Positions 46,123 through 56,334 of a stretch of DNA of 64,000 nt are shown here, piece after piece. Source of the DNA: Streptomyces sp. SLBN-31 (GTDB lineage: Bacteria; Actinomycetota; Actinomycetes; Streptomycetales; Streptomycetaceae); contig NZ_VFNC01000001.1 in the NCBI RefSeq assembly GCF_006715395.1, positions 3,286,001 through 3,350,000 on the forward strand, read 5' to 3'. Every line of letters starts with the position of its first letter. The stretch's first letter is position 1. Below the pieces are notes generated by a model, which was given only the letters and a program-made list of their open reading frames with translations, did not search any database and was not told where the DNA came from. The translations under genes were made by a program, and so were the position numbers.

Positions 46123-46562
46123 GGCGCACCCGTCCGGGGGGAGGGCACGCCGGAGACCCAGTCGGTGATCGTCACGGTGGTGCCGTGCCCGGGGCGGCTT
46201 TCGAGGGTGAACTCCTGCACCAGCCGCTTGGCGCCGCTCAGGCCCGTGCCCAGGCCGCCGCCGGTGCTGTAGCCGTCGGTCATGGCCAGCTCCGGGTCCC
46301 GGATGCCGGGGCCGCTGTCGACGAACGACAGGCGGAGTCCACGGGCCAAGCCCTCCCGGAGCGGTGTGGCCTCCATGTGGCCGCCGCCGCCGTGGACGAG
46401 GGTGTTGCGGGCCAGTTCGCTGGTCGCTGTCACCAGTTTCGTCTGCTGGACGAGGTTGAAGCCGGCCTCTGCAGCGGCCTGGCGCACGTGTTGGCGGACC
46501 CAGGCCAGGTCGGAGTCCGAGGTGATGGGCAGGCGGGAGGTCGAGGCGGTTCGGGCATGCAT
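46119..46562 (-). CDS. rsbT: Serine/threonine-protein kinase RsbT (switch protein)
   Basis: A 147-residue GHKL-type kinase. SELARNTLVHGGGGHM is the N-box, FVDSGPGIRDPELAMTDGYS is G1, and GGGLGTGLSGAKRLVQEFTL is G2. HGTTVTITDWV ends the domain. The tight spacing and TGGGLGTGL-GA-RL are diagnostic of RsbT, which phosphorylates RsbS and RsbR in the stressosome and, when freed, activates an RsbU-type phosphatase. Its ATG overlaps the rsbS stop (TGATG) and its stop overlaps the next gene (ATGA), so translation is coupled throughout. Confidence 0.94.
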   Translation of the reverse strand: MHARTASTSRLPITSDSDLAWVRQHVRQAAAEAGFNLVQQTKLVTATSELARNTLVHGGGGHMEATPLREGLARGLRLSFVDSGPGIRDPELAMTDGYSTGGGLGTGLSGAKRLVQEFTLESRPGHGTTVTITDWVSGVPSPRTGAP

Positions 46563-46981
46563 CACGCACCCTCTTCCGGGTGAGAGGGCGGGGCGGCGGA
46601 GGACGTGCGGCCCAGCAGGGCCAGGGCGTCCTCTGCGCTGAGGGCGGTGACCAGACCGGGAAGGGTCAGGCCGAGCTCGACCAGGGTGATGGCCACGGCC
46701 GGGCGCATGCCGGCCAGGACGGTCCGTGCGGCCAGCAGGCGCGCGCTCGCGGCGATCTCGGCCAGGATGCGACCGAGGAAGGAGTCGACGATCTCCACAC
46801 CGGAGATGTCGATCACCACGCCGCCCACCCGCGCGGGGCCGGCGGCGATGCGGTGCGTGATGTCGTGCTGGAGTTGCTCGGCCGCGCCGTCGTACAGGTC
46901 CCCCTGCAGGGTGACCAGGAGGATGTCTCCCAGCGCCAGTACGGGCACCGGCGCCGGGCGGGCGGCGGAGAAGCCGGTCAC
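46562..46981 (-). CDS. rsbS: Stressosome scaffold protein RsbS (STAS domain)
   Basis: A 139-residue single STAS domain: VPVLALGDILLVTLQGDLYDGAAEQ, DISGVEIVDSFLGRILAEIA and VLAGMRPAVAITLVELGLTL. The Ser in VEIVDSFLGR is the site phosphorylated by RsbT in Bacillus RsbS. GTG at 46981 is the start, from family similarity. Upstream the rsbR frame should end in an overlapping GTGA but does not (see rsbR). The stop is shared with the rsbT start. Forms the stressosome core with RsbR. Confidence 0.93.
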   Translation of the reverse strand: MTGFSAARPAPVPVLALGDILLVTLQGDLYDGAAEQLQHDITHRIAAGPARVGGVVIDISGVEIVDSFLGRILAEIAASARLLAARTVLAGMRPAVAITLVELGLTLPGLVTALSAEDALALLGRTSSAAPPSHPEEGA

Positions 46982-46985
46982 CGCG

Positions 46986-47825
46986 GGCTCGCTCCGACGA
47001 CGGCGCGTCGTGCGGGAACGACGGGTCCTGCCGGCCGAGGGCGTGCGCCAGGGCGTCGGCGAGCGTGGCCCGCGTGAGGATCGATCCGAGGTCGATACCG
47101 AGGCGGACGATGGTCTGGGCGATGGCGGGGCGGATTCCGGAGACGATGCAGTCCGCACCCATCAGCCGGGCCGCGGCGACCGTCTTCATCAGGTGCTGGG
47201 CCACGAGCGAGTCGACCGTCGGCACGCCGGTGATGTCGAGGATGGCGCAGGAGGCCCGCTGGTCCACGATCGCTTCCAGCAGACTCTCCATCACGACCTG
47301 GCTGCGGGCGCTGTCCAGGGTGCCGATCTCCAGCAGCTGCTGGCGCTGGCGGGCGATCAGCTCCTGGCCCGCGTGCACGGTCGTGTCCGTCACCACCAGG
47401 CGGAGCGTGCCCATCAGGACCGTCAGGGCGAGCGTGCGGGCGTGGACGTCCGGGTCCGCCGCGTCGGCGAACTCGGCGCGCAGCATGGCGGTCACCGGCT
47501 CACGCAGGCCGACGACCTCGCCGTCGATGTGCACCGGGCCGAATCCGGCCTGAGCGCGGGAGGTGGACATCCGGCCGAGCTGGTCGCGCACGGTGTCGAA
47601 GCCGGGAGCCGCGACGTCCTCCAGCCGACCGGAGCGGGCCACGTCGGCGAGCGCGTCCACCACGGCCTTGCACGCCTCGACCACCTCGTCCCGGGAGATG
47701 GTGAAGACCGTGCGGAACAGGGCGGCGTCCGCCCAGCGCTGGGCGATCTGCTCACGGCGCCGTTCCAGGAAGGCGCCCAGCTCCTTGGCCGCCTCGGGGG
47801 CCGTGTCGTGCTCCGCCACCTGCAT
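46986..47825 (-). CDS. rsbR: RsbR-type stressosome protein with shortened STAS domain and no proper stop
   Basis: About 280 residues. The N-terminal globin-like RsbR domain (MQVAEHDTAPEAAKELGAFL; RREQIAQRWADAAL) is followed by a STAS domain: GTLDSARSQVVMESLLEAIV, LDITGVPTVDSLVAQHLMKT and ADCIVSGIRPAIAQTIVRLG. Two oddities: first, RQRQQLLEI runs directly into GTLDSARS, omitting the roughly 17 residues (STPV-KLWD-VLALPLI) that form the first STAS strand in homologs. Second, the frame has no stop near the rsbS start and remains open to 46119, so an indel near 46985 or readthrough is likely. Senses environmental stress and holds RsbT in the stressosome. Confidence 0.82.
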
Positions 47826-47877
47826 CGTCTCCCTGCTGCCGGGCGCTGCGGCCCGCAGGTCGGCAGGCCACCAGGCA

Positions 47878-47895
47878 ATTATTGCCACATGACAA
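47878..47895. promoter_or_regulatory. Candidate MarR-type operator upstream of rsbR
   Basis: ATTATTGCCACATGACAA lies 53 bases before the rsbR start. A related AT-rich sequence (ATTATTG-CA-A-CAA pattern) occurs at 49899-49916, after the neighbouring MarR gene. In the reverse direction both contain TTGTCA or TTG-TGG-CAA-like arms. AT-rich words this long are unusual in this DNA. Confidence 0.4.
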
Positions 47896-47958
47896 ACATT
47901 AGCGCGAGGAAGTGTCGTGGACCAACAATCGCTCGCCGCCCGTCGGCAGGGCCGCCGG

Positions 47959-49131
47959 TCACCGTTCCGGTGTCCGGCCGCGCCAGTCCAGGCACACGAC
48001 CAGCGCGTCGTCCTTGGCCAGGGCCGCCCCGCGGTGGCCGGTCAGCTCGCGCAGGATGGCGCGCGGCACCTCGGCGGCGGGCAGCAGACGGGTGGCCTGA
48101 ATGGCTCGCGCCAGGGCGGCCTCTCCGTAGGGCTCTCCCTTGGGGTCGGCGACGGCGTGGACACCGTCGCTGACGAACACGAGCCGGTCTCCGGGCTCGA
48201 CGCCGAAGTCCTGCGCCACGTAGTCGGTCTCTTCGAACATGCCGAGCGGCAGCTGCGCGTCGAAGGTGACGCGTTCCACCGTGCCGGCGCGCAGCCTCAG
48301 CAGCTGAGGGGAGCCCGCGTCCACGACGCGCGCGCGACCGCTGGCCAGATCGAAGTCGAACATCAAAACGGACAGATAGCAGCGCCCCTGGTAGTGGGCG
48401 TAGACGGCCTGGTCGGCGAGGGCCGCCTGGTCGGCGAGGGAGAGACCGGCCCGCCGGGCGTTGCGCAGAGCGTTGATGGCGAGGTTCGTCAGCAAGGACG
48501 CCTCTATGCCCTCTCCCATCCCGTTGGTGACGTACAGCATCAGATGGTCCACCGTGCTGGACCAGTCGAAGTTGTCGCCGAAGATCGCGTAGGCGGGCTC
48601 CAGTTGGGCGCCGAGGTCGTACTCGGGGCGCGAGCAGGAGCGGCCGGGCAGGAGCTGCCACTGCATCTCGGCGGCCAGCGTCAGCCGGTCCTTGCGGCGG
48701 GCCTGGAGGTACACGTCGGTGTCGCGCTCGGCGACGATGACCTGGTAGCCCAGTACGTTCGCGACCTCGGCCAGCTCGGACTCCCACTCGGGCGTCGCGT
48801 CGCTCTCGAGCAGGGTCACCGACAGTACGCCGAGCCGGTCGCCGCGGACGCTGACCGGCAGATGCAGACGCACCCGCCCGTCCCGCAGCTGCTCGTGGTA
48901 CGGCGCCTGCGAGCCGAAGGCCCGGCCGGTCGGGCTGCCGTGCACGGGCACCGGTTCCAGGGTGTGCGGCAGGACCGACACCGGCTGCAGCACGGTCAGG
49001 CTGTAGTCGGCCATGAACAGCTCGACGTCCTGGGCGCCGTACTGCTCGATCAGTACGGCGCGGACGGCGTCCAGCAGTGCGTGGGGAGCCGCTGTGCGCA
49101 GGGCGCGCTCAACGGCTACGAATCTCTTCAT
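47959..49131 (-). CDS. GAF-like plus SpoIIE-type phosphatase (paralog of 44313 gene)
   Basis: A 390-residue protein closely matching the 44313-45482 product along its length: FMADYSLTVLQPVSVLPHT, MQWQLLPGRSC, SLADQAALADQAV, VDAGSPQLLRL. The metal motifs read GDNFDWSST (intact), VTNGMGEG (Asp replaced by Asn) and FVSDGVHAV (intact), the reverse of its paralog, which keeps the first and loses the second. Likely an RsbX- or RsbU-like regulator of RsbS/RsbR phosphorylation. Upstream gene of the rsb block (134 bp to rsbR) and divergent from a MarR gene. Confidence 0.88.
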   Translation of the reverse strand: MKRFVAVERALRTAAPHALLDAVRAVLIEQYGAQDVELFMADYSLTVLQPVSVLPHTLEPVPVHGSPTGRAFGSQAPYHEQLRDGRVRLHLPVSVRGDRLGVLSVTLLESDATPEWESELAEVANVLGYQVIVAERDTDVYLQARRKDRLTLAAEMQWQLLPGRSCSRPEYDLGAQLEPAYAIFGDNFDWSSTVDHLMLYVTNGMGEGIEASLLTNLAINALRNARRAGLSLADQAALADQAVYAHYQGRCYLSVLMFDFDLASGRARVVDAGSPQLLRLRAGTVERVTFDAQLPLGMFEETDYVAQDFGVEPGDRLVFVSDGVHAVADPKGEPYGEAALARAIQATRLLPAAEVPRAILRELTGHRGAALAKDDALVVCLDWRGRTPER

Positions 49132-49270
49132 GATGGAAAATGCACCTATCTTTCCCCGGGCACGCGCGGCGTCGCCCCTGTGGGAGCCGCATCGATCGCC
49201 CTGGTGAGCTGTGGCCCGCGGTCGGGCCTAGTACGCTGACAGGCACCCCAGTGCCTGCGAGAGTGTGATC

Positions 49271-49750
49271 GTGACTGCCTTCCGCCGCCGCACCGAGCCC
49301 GATGAGGTCGCGCGTGTGACCACCACGGCCGCCGAGCTGCTGGAAGTGGTGTGGGGCCGGGCCTCGACCGCACCCACCTCCGCGTCGCAGCTGCGCGTGC
49401 TGCACATCCTTGAGCACCATGACGGCATCAACCTGCGCTCGCTCGCCGAGTCCCTCGCCTCGACCCCGCCGTCCACCAGCCGGCTGTGCGACCGGCTCGT
49501 GGCCGCCGGATTCGTCGAGCGGGTGGTGAGCGCGGAGGACCGGCGTGAGGTGCGGCTGCACCTCAGCAGCCGGGGACGCGCGTTCCTCGCCGACCTGCGT
49601 GCCCGCAGGGAGAGGGAGTTGCGGTCGGTCCTGGCGGATATGCCCACCGCCAAGCGGATCGCCCTGCTCGAAGGGCTGGAGGCGTTCTGCGACGCGGCGG
49701 CGGCGCAGATACACGACGACGCTTCCGATCCGCGCAGCCAGACCGCCTGA
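49271..49750 (+). CDS. MarR-family regulator (paralog of the one at 43799)
   Basis: A 159-residue winged-helix regulator: TSASQLRVLHILEHHDGINL, PSTSRLCDRLVAAGFVERVV, RREVRLHLSSRGRAFL. GTG at 49271 is preferred since CGAGAG lies seven bases upstream; GTG at 49265 is in frame. It is divergent from the SpoIIE phosphatase/rsb block with about 130 bp between starts. Local control of that block is likely. The 535-bp stretch to the next gene contains an AT-rich motif (49899-49916) and no convincing reading frame. Confidence 0.88.
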   Translation: MTAFRRRTEPDEVARVTTTAAELLEVVWGRASTAPTSASQLRVLHILEHHDGINLRSLAESLASTPPSTSRLCDRLVAAGFVERVVSAEDRREVRLHLSSRGRAFLADLRARRERELRSVLADMPTAKRIALLEGLEAFCDAAAAQIHDDASDPRSQTA

Positions 49751-49898
49751 GCGATCGCCTGAGCCACCACTCGCGTCCCAGGTGTCTTCATCACCTCGCG
49801 ACAAGGGTGACCAGCACACGGAGTGGTCTCCGTCCACCGGAGCATTCCAGGTCCTTCCCCGCGTACTTCCGCCACGGTCACTTTGTTGCCTCACGACC

Positions 49899-49916
49899 AT
49901 TATTGTCAAACAGCAA
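49899..49916. promoter_or_regulatory. Second copy of the AT-rich candidate operator
   Basis: ATTATTGTCAAACAGCAA, in the non-coding stretch between the MarR and MerR genes, matches the sequence upstream of rsbR at 13 of 18 positions, including ATTATTG and terminal CAA. Confidence 0.35.
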
Positions 49917-50285
49917 CAGTCGGTCTCGTGGCTCCTACTCGCTACCGGTTACCCCGAGGTGGCGGATTTCTGCGGGGGTGTGCGGTTTGTCTCTCGAATG
50001 CCCCACGACGCATGACTGACAGTCACCGGGGAAGAACGCGCGACGCGGCGATCGGAGGGTTCGCGTCCGGCTGTCACCAGAGCGGCGGTCCTTGCGGAGG
50101 AGTCGAGGTGGGGGAGCCTCTCGTACCGTGTACCGCAAGAACCGCCGCTGCGAGGGTCTGCGGCGGGGGGGGGTGCCGCGACCTCTCATCACGCGCTTGC
50201 CCCGCATCGGAGGTCCTAACCCAACCAATTTCAGGGAATGTTGGGCCTAGGTGTCAGGGGCGCACATGTCGCCGTGCGGGGACGG

Positions 50286-50663
50286 TCACTCGGCCATGGC
50301 GGGGCGCAGGGTCTCGCGGTGCCGCCGGGCCTTGGTGATCAGCTCGTCGAGCGAGTCCCGCGTGCGGAGGAGGTCGGCGATGTGCTCGGAGAGCCGGTCG
50401 CGTTCCTGCGCCATCCGCTCCAGCGCGGCGTCGGAATGCTCCTCGCTGGGCAGGTCGACGCACGGCAGCAGTTCGGCGATGGTGCGGCTGGACAGGCCCG
50501 CCGCGTACAGCCGTTGGAGGAAGGCGACCCTGTCGACCTCCTCCTCGGTGTAGTGCCGCTGACCGCTGACACTGCGCGAGCTGTGAAGCAGCCCCTGCTC
50601 CTCGTAGTAGCGCAGGGACCTGACGCTGACCCCTGTCCTTGACGCGAGTTCGCCGATGCGCAC
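50286..50663 (-). CDS. MerR-family regulator
   Basis: A 125-residue protein: VRIGELASRTGVSVRSLRYY (MerR HTH), EEQGLLHSSRSVSGQRHYTEEE, then the dimerising coiled coil AQERDRLSEHIADLLRTRDS. Metal-binding Cys are absent (one Cys only), so a small-molecule or redox effector of the BmrR/SoxR-like kind is likelier. GTG at 50663 with GGAGG six bases upstream is the start; earlier in-frame starts lack a ribosome site. It is divergent from the OYE gene, whose promoter has the elongated spacer and central dyad expected for MerR control. Confidence 0.9.
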   Translation of the reverse strand: MRIGELASRTGVSVRSLRYYEEQGLLHSSRSVSGQRHYTEEEVDRVAFLQRLYAAGLSSRTIAELLPCVDLPSEEHSDAALERMAQERDRLSEHIADLLRTRDSLDELITKARRHRETLRPAMAE

Positions 50664-50678
50664 TGTCGACCTCCCGAC

Positions 50679-50694
50679 TGTGACCTGAGTCACA
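50679..50694. promoter_or_regulatory. Dyad TGTGAC-N4-GTCACA in the merR/OYE intergenic region
   Basis: TGTGACCTGAGTCACA has perfect 6-bp inverted arms, 16 bases upstream of the MerR gene start. It could bind a second regulator or form part of the MerR gene's own control. Confidence 0.45.
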
Positions 50695-50699
50695 CGGCC

Positions 50700-50731
50700 T
50701 TGCCCCTGACATCCATGTGAGGTTTTAGCGT
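50700..50731 (+). promoter_or_regulatory. MerR-type promoter/operator for the OYE gene
   Basis: TTGCCC (50700-50705) and TAGCGT (50726-50731) form -35 and -10 elements separated by 20 bp. The near-perfect dyad CCTGACATCCATGTGAGG (50705-50722, one mismatch per arm) occupies the spacer. This is the signature arrangement of MerR-activated promoters, where the regulator shortens the spacer by twisting DNA. The OYE start is 51 bp downstream. Confidence 0.65.
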
Positions 50732-50781
50732 AACCGCCGTGCCCGAGATCCGGGCACGGCGGACCTTGATGGAGTCATGAA

Positions 50782-51854
50782 GTGACGACCCTTTTCGACA
50801 GTTACCGGTTCGGAAACCTGACCCTGCCCAACCGCGTGGTGATGGCCCCGATGACCCGAGTCCGTGCCGCCGCCGGCGGGCTGGCCACGGCGTCGATGGC
50901 GACGTACTACGCCCAGCGGGCGACGGCCGGACTGATCGTGAGTGAGGGCGTGCAGCCGAGTCTGCTCGGCCAGTCGAATCCGGGAACGCCGGGACTGCAC
51001 ACCGACGAACAGGTCGCCGCCTGGCGCCCGGTGACCGACGCCGTGCACACCAACGGCGGACGGATCTTCGCCCAGATCATGCACGGCGGCCGCGTCTCGC
51101 ACCCGGAAACGACCGGATCGCAGCCGGTCGCACCCTCTGCCGTGGCCGCCGTCGGGGACGTGTTCACCCCGACCGGTCCGCAGCCCGCGCCGGTGCCCCG
51201 TGCCCTGGACACCGCCGAAGTGCCCGAGCAGGCACGGTCGTTCGCCGAGGCGGCCCTGCGCGCGGTCGACGCGGGCTTCGACGGAGTGGAACTGCACGGC
51301 GCCAACGGCTACTTGATCTCGCAGTTCCTCTCCTCCAACGCCAACCTGCGCACGGACCGCTACGGCGGCTCGGTCACCAACCGGATCCGCTTCGCCGTCG
51401 AGGCCGTGTCCGCCACCGTCGACGCCATCGGCGGGGCCCGGACGGGCATCCGCCTCTCGCCGGGCGGAACGTTCTGGGGGTCGAGGAGAGCGACGTACCC
51501 GAGCTCTACAACGCGCTGCTGACCCAACTCGCCCGGCTGGAGCTGGCCTACGTCCACCTGGAGGCCACCGCGGACGACGACGTACTGCTCGGCCTGCGCC
51601 GCACCTGGCCGGGCACCCTCATCGTCAACCCGGTGCTTCCCATGGGCCCCAAGCAGACCGGCCGTACCGACGCCGACCGCTGGCTGGAGCTGGGCGCCGA
51701 ACTCATCAGCTTCGGCCGGGCGTTCATCGCCAACCCCGACCTCGTCGAGCGCCTGCGCACCGGCGTCCCGATCGCCCCGGTCGACGAAGCCACGTACTAC
51801 CAGGGCGGCGACGCGGGTTACCTGACCTACCCGTCGTACCAGCACACGGCCTGA
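50782..51854 (+). pseudogene. Old-yellow-enzyme-type NADH:flavin oxidoreductase, frameshifted
   Basis: The first frame reads MTTLFDSYRFGNLTLPNRVV, APMTRVRA and GRIFAQIMHGGRVSHPETTG. It also has FDGVELHGANGYLISQFLSS with the substrate-binding His-Gly-Ala-Asn. At about 51480, in a run of G, the frame changes after RLSPGGTFWG. The rest (VPELYNALLTQLARLELAYV, GRAFIANPDLVERLRTG, YLTYPSYQ) continues to 51854. One base is apparently missing. Repaired, about 357 residues, the usual length of FMN-containing ene-reductases that reduce electrophilic alkenes. Divergent MerR and a MerR-type promoter suggest induction by electrophiles. Confidence 0.88.
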
Positions 51855-51876
51855 GCCCTCATACGGACGGTGGAGA

Positions 51877-51926
51877 CCACCGGGGCGGGCGGTCGCGGGA
51901 GAGGCGCTCCCGCCCGGCCCCGGTGG
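51877..51926. terminator. Bidirectional hairpin between OYE and catalase genes
   Basis: CCACCGGGGC (51877-51886) pairs with GCCCCGGTGG (51917-51926). The 30-base loop itself contains a smaller hairpin (GCGGGAG/CTCCCGC). Convergent genes end on both sides. Confidence 0.75.
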
Positions 51927-51933
51927 ACACCGG

Positions 51934-54210
<2,277 letters not shown>

Positions 54211-54238
54211 CGATGTACCGATTCCTCTGCTCTGGACC

Positions 54239-54257
54239 GGCCACGGTGACCGTGGCC
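54239..54257. promoter_or_regulatory. 19-bp palindrome in the catalase leader
   Basis: GGCCACGGTGACCGTGGCC has perfect 9-bp arms around one base, 29 bp before the catalase start codon. It may be an operator or an RNA hairpin in the leader. Apart from it, I see nothing in 54211-54562. Confidence 0.45.
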
Positions 54258-54562
54258 AAGCATGTGGGGGATCACAGGACTGGCGGGTGCGCCTCGACGG
54301 GCGAAACATGCCCGAATCCGCTGAGATCGGGCCTACGTCTGTCAACGTCTCACGGCGCGATCACTCGCACACCGGGCGCGTGCCAGGGGAGTGAACCGTC
54401 CGGACGGCACAGGTCGAATCCGGTCCGGCACCATCTCGCTCCCTTCGTCGCCCGCCCGACGGGGCCACCGCCACGACTGCGTACCCAGGTGACGGGACTC
54501 AAGGCATGCGCAATGGTGCCGATTGCATCCAGTGCCTTCAGGCCGCGAGGGATGGTGGAGGG

Positions 54563-55339
54563 TCAGGTCGTGGGTGTGAAGGCCGTGATGGCGGCGACGA
54601 GGCCGTCCGGGGCTTCCAGCGGAATCAGGTGACCGGTGTTCGGGATCACCGTGAAATCGGCCTGGGAGAGGAAGGGCACCAGGTTGTCGCGGAGCACGTC
54701 GACGGGTTCGACACGGTCGTTCTCTCCGGCGATGACGAGGGCGGGGGCGCTGACCATGCGGGTGTACTCGGTGATGTCCTCCGCGATGCCGCGCAGCGGC
54801 CACTCGGTCCGGGCCGCCTCGGCGCCGGCGCGCGAGTCGGTCAGGATCTGTGCCCTTACGGACGCGGGCAGTTCGGTCGCGGTGAGGACGTGGTCCCGGG
54901 CTCCGGCAGCGGACTCGTCGGAGTCGTAGGCGTGCGACAGGGCTTCCCGGTACTCGGGAGTGATCTGTGCGGCGGGCTTCGCCGGACCGGAACCGACGAG
55001 GACGATGCCACACAGGCCCGCGGGCCGGGTCGCCGCGACCAACTGCGCGACCTTGCCACCCATCGAATGCCCGACCAGGACATGGTCGGTGACGCCGGCG
55101 TCGGCGATCACCGCGAGCGTGTCGTCGGCGAGGCGGCGCAGCGTGTAGGGGCCGGCCATACCGCTCGAGCGGCTCCACCCGCGGAAGTCGACCGTGAGCA
55201 CGTCCCGGCCCGGAAGGCGGTCGACGACGAGGTCCCAGGTGCGGGCGGAACCACCCCAGTAGTGCAGGAACACCAGCGTCGGTCCGGCCCCCGGCCGGTG
55301 GTCGTAAGTGGGCAGTGATGTCTGCTGCGTCGTGTTCAT
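54563..55339 (-). CDS. Alpha/beta-fold hydrolase
   Basis: A 258-residue cytosolic hydrolase: PTLVFLHYWGGSARTWDLVV (oxyanion HYWG), VLTVDFRGWSRSSG, and the elbow VLVGHSMGGKVAQL with nucleophile Ser. The acid segment is VIAGENDRVEPVDV, and IPNTGHLIPLEAPD carries the catalytic His. Typical of the broad esterase/lactonase/C-C hydrolase group; the substrate cannot be named. It is divergent from an AraC regulator with about 120 bp between starts, the usual arrangement for a regulator and its target enzyme. Confidence 0.88.
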   Translation of the reverse strand: MNTTQQTSLPTYDHRPGAGPTLVFLHYWGGSARTWDLVVDRLPGRDVLTVDFRGWSRSSGMAGPYTLRRLADDTLAVIADAGVTDHVLVGHSMGGKVAQLVAATRPAGLCGIVLVGSGPAKPAAQITPEYREALSHAYDSDESAAGARDHVLTATELPASVRAQILTDSRAGAEAARTEWPLRGIAEDITEYTRMVSAPALVIAGENDRVEPVDVLRDNLVPFLSQADFTVIPNTGHLIPLEAPDGLVAAITAFTPTT

Positions 55340-55461
55340 CGTGGCTCTCTCAGATCTCGCAGTCGGTCTGCAGGGTGCGGTTGGCCTGTGTGTTCATTGA
55401 AACTTCTCCGCCGGGGCCGGGCATCGGAGTGACTGGACGAGCGATGGTGGAAACTGGACAC

Positions 55462-56289
55462 ATGACCGTGATCCGGCAGATGACCTACAGGCCCCGAGGG
55501 CGTCCTGCCGCCACGGTCGAGACGATGACGTTCGACCGCCTTCGCGAGCTCAACGACGGCGGCACGCAACGTGCCGACTTCCATGTCCTCGCCGTCGTCG
55601 ACAGTGGGCAGGGCTTCGTGACAGTGGACTTTCTCCAGCACCCGCTGGAGGAGCGGTCGGCGGTGTGGGTCCCTCCCGGAGCGGTCCACCGGTGGGACGA
55701 CATCGCCGGCGTGGCGGGGCACCTCGTGCTGTTCGTGCCGACCGCGCCGGTCACCCCCGCCACCCGGCAGCTCGTCGCCTCTCCGGACCTGGCCGCACAC
55801 TGGCGCGTCCCCGATGCCGACTGGCCGTTCGTCGACGCCGCGCGCGGCCATCTCCTCCTGGAGGCATCCGCACCACCGGCGGAGCTCTCGACGGAGCTGC
55901 CCGAGATCCTTCTGTCCGCACTCATCGCCCGGCTCAGGCCACCGCACACCGAAGCACGGTTCACACAGCCGTTGTTCCAGATGTTCCGGGCCGGCGTGGA
56001 AGCGCACTTCCGGCAACACCACGACGCCGGCTACTACGCACGCGCCCTCGGATACGCGCCCCGCACCCTCTCACGAGCGGTGCAGCAGGTCACCGGCCGC
56101 ACGGCGAAGGCGTACATCGTCGACCGGATCGTCCTCGAAGCCAAAAGACTCCTCGCGCACGACCGCCTCACCGCGGCCCGCTGCGCCCACGCCCTCGGCT
56201 TCCCCGACGCGTCCAACTTCTCGGTGTTCTTCACGAAGGCGACAGGCGTGCGACCGGGCGCGTGGCAGGCGGCGATGGCCGTGCGGTGA
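55462..56289 (+). CDS. AraC-family transcriptional regulator
   Basis: A 275-residue regulator with an N-terminal cupin domain (ADFHVLAVVDSGQGFVTVDF; VWVPPGAVHRWD) and a C-terminal AraC HTH. The HTH reads YYARALGYAPRTLSRAVQQV, AARCAHALGFPDASNFSVFF and ATGVRPGAWQ. ATG at 55462 is preferred (GGTGGAAA upstream); ATG at 55444 is in frame. Divergent transcription from the alpha/beta hydrolase gene marks that gene as its likely target. The cupin suggests a small aromatic or sugar-like ligand. Confidence 0.9.
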   Translation: MTVIRQMTYRPRGRPAATVETMTFDRLRELNDGGTQRADFHVLAVVDSGQGFVTVDFLQHPLEERSAVWVPPGAVHRWDDIAGVAGHLVLFVPTAPVTPATRQLVASPDLAAHWRVPDADWPFVDAARGHLLLEASAPPAELSTELPEILLSALIARLRPPHTEARFTQPLFQMFRAGVEAHFRQHHDAGYYARALGYAPRTLSRAVQQVTGRTAKAYIVDRIVLEAKRLLAHDRLTAARCAHALGFPDASNFSVFFTKATGVRPGAWQAAMAVR

Positions 56290-56334
56290 GGAGTCCGTCT
56301 CCCGAGCAAGAAGCGCCGCGACCGCCCTTGTCGT

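Noticed and set aside
49751..50285. Possible short genes in the MarR-MerR gap, including a 97-codon reverse frame
   Set aside because: Composition is Arg/Pro-rich without GC3 bias or ribosome sites; only the AT-rich motif at 49899 stood out.
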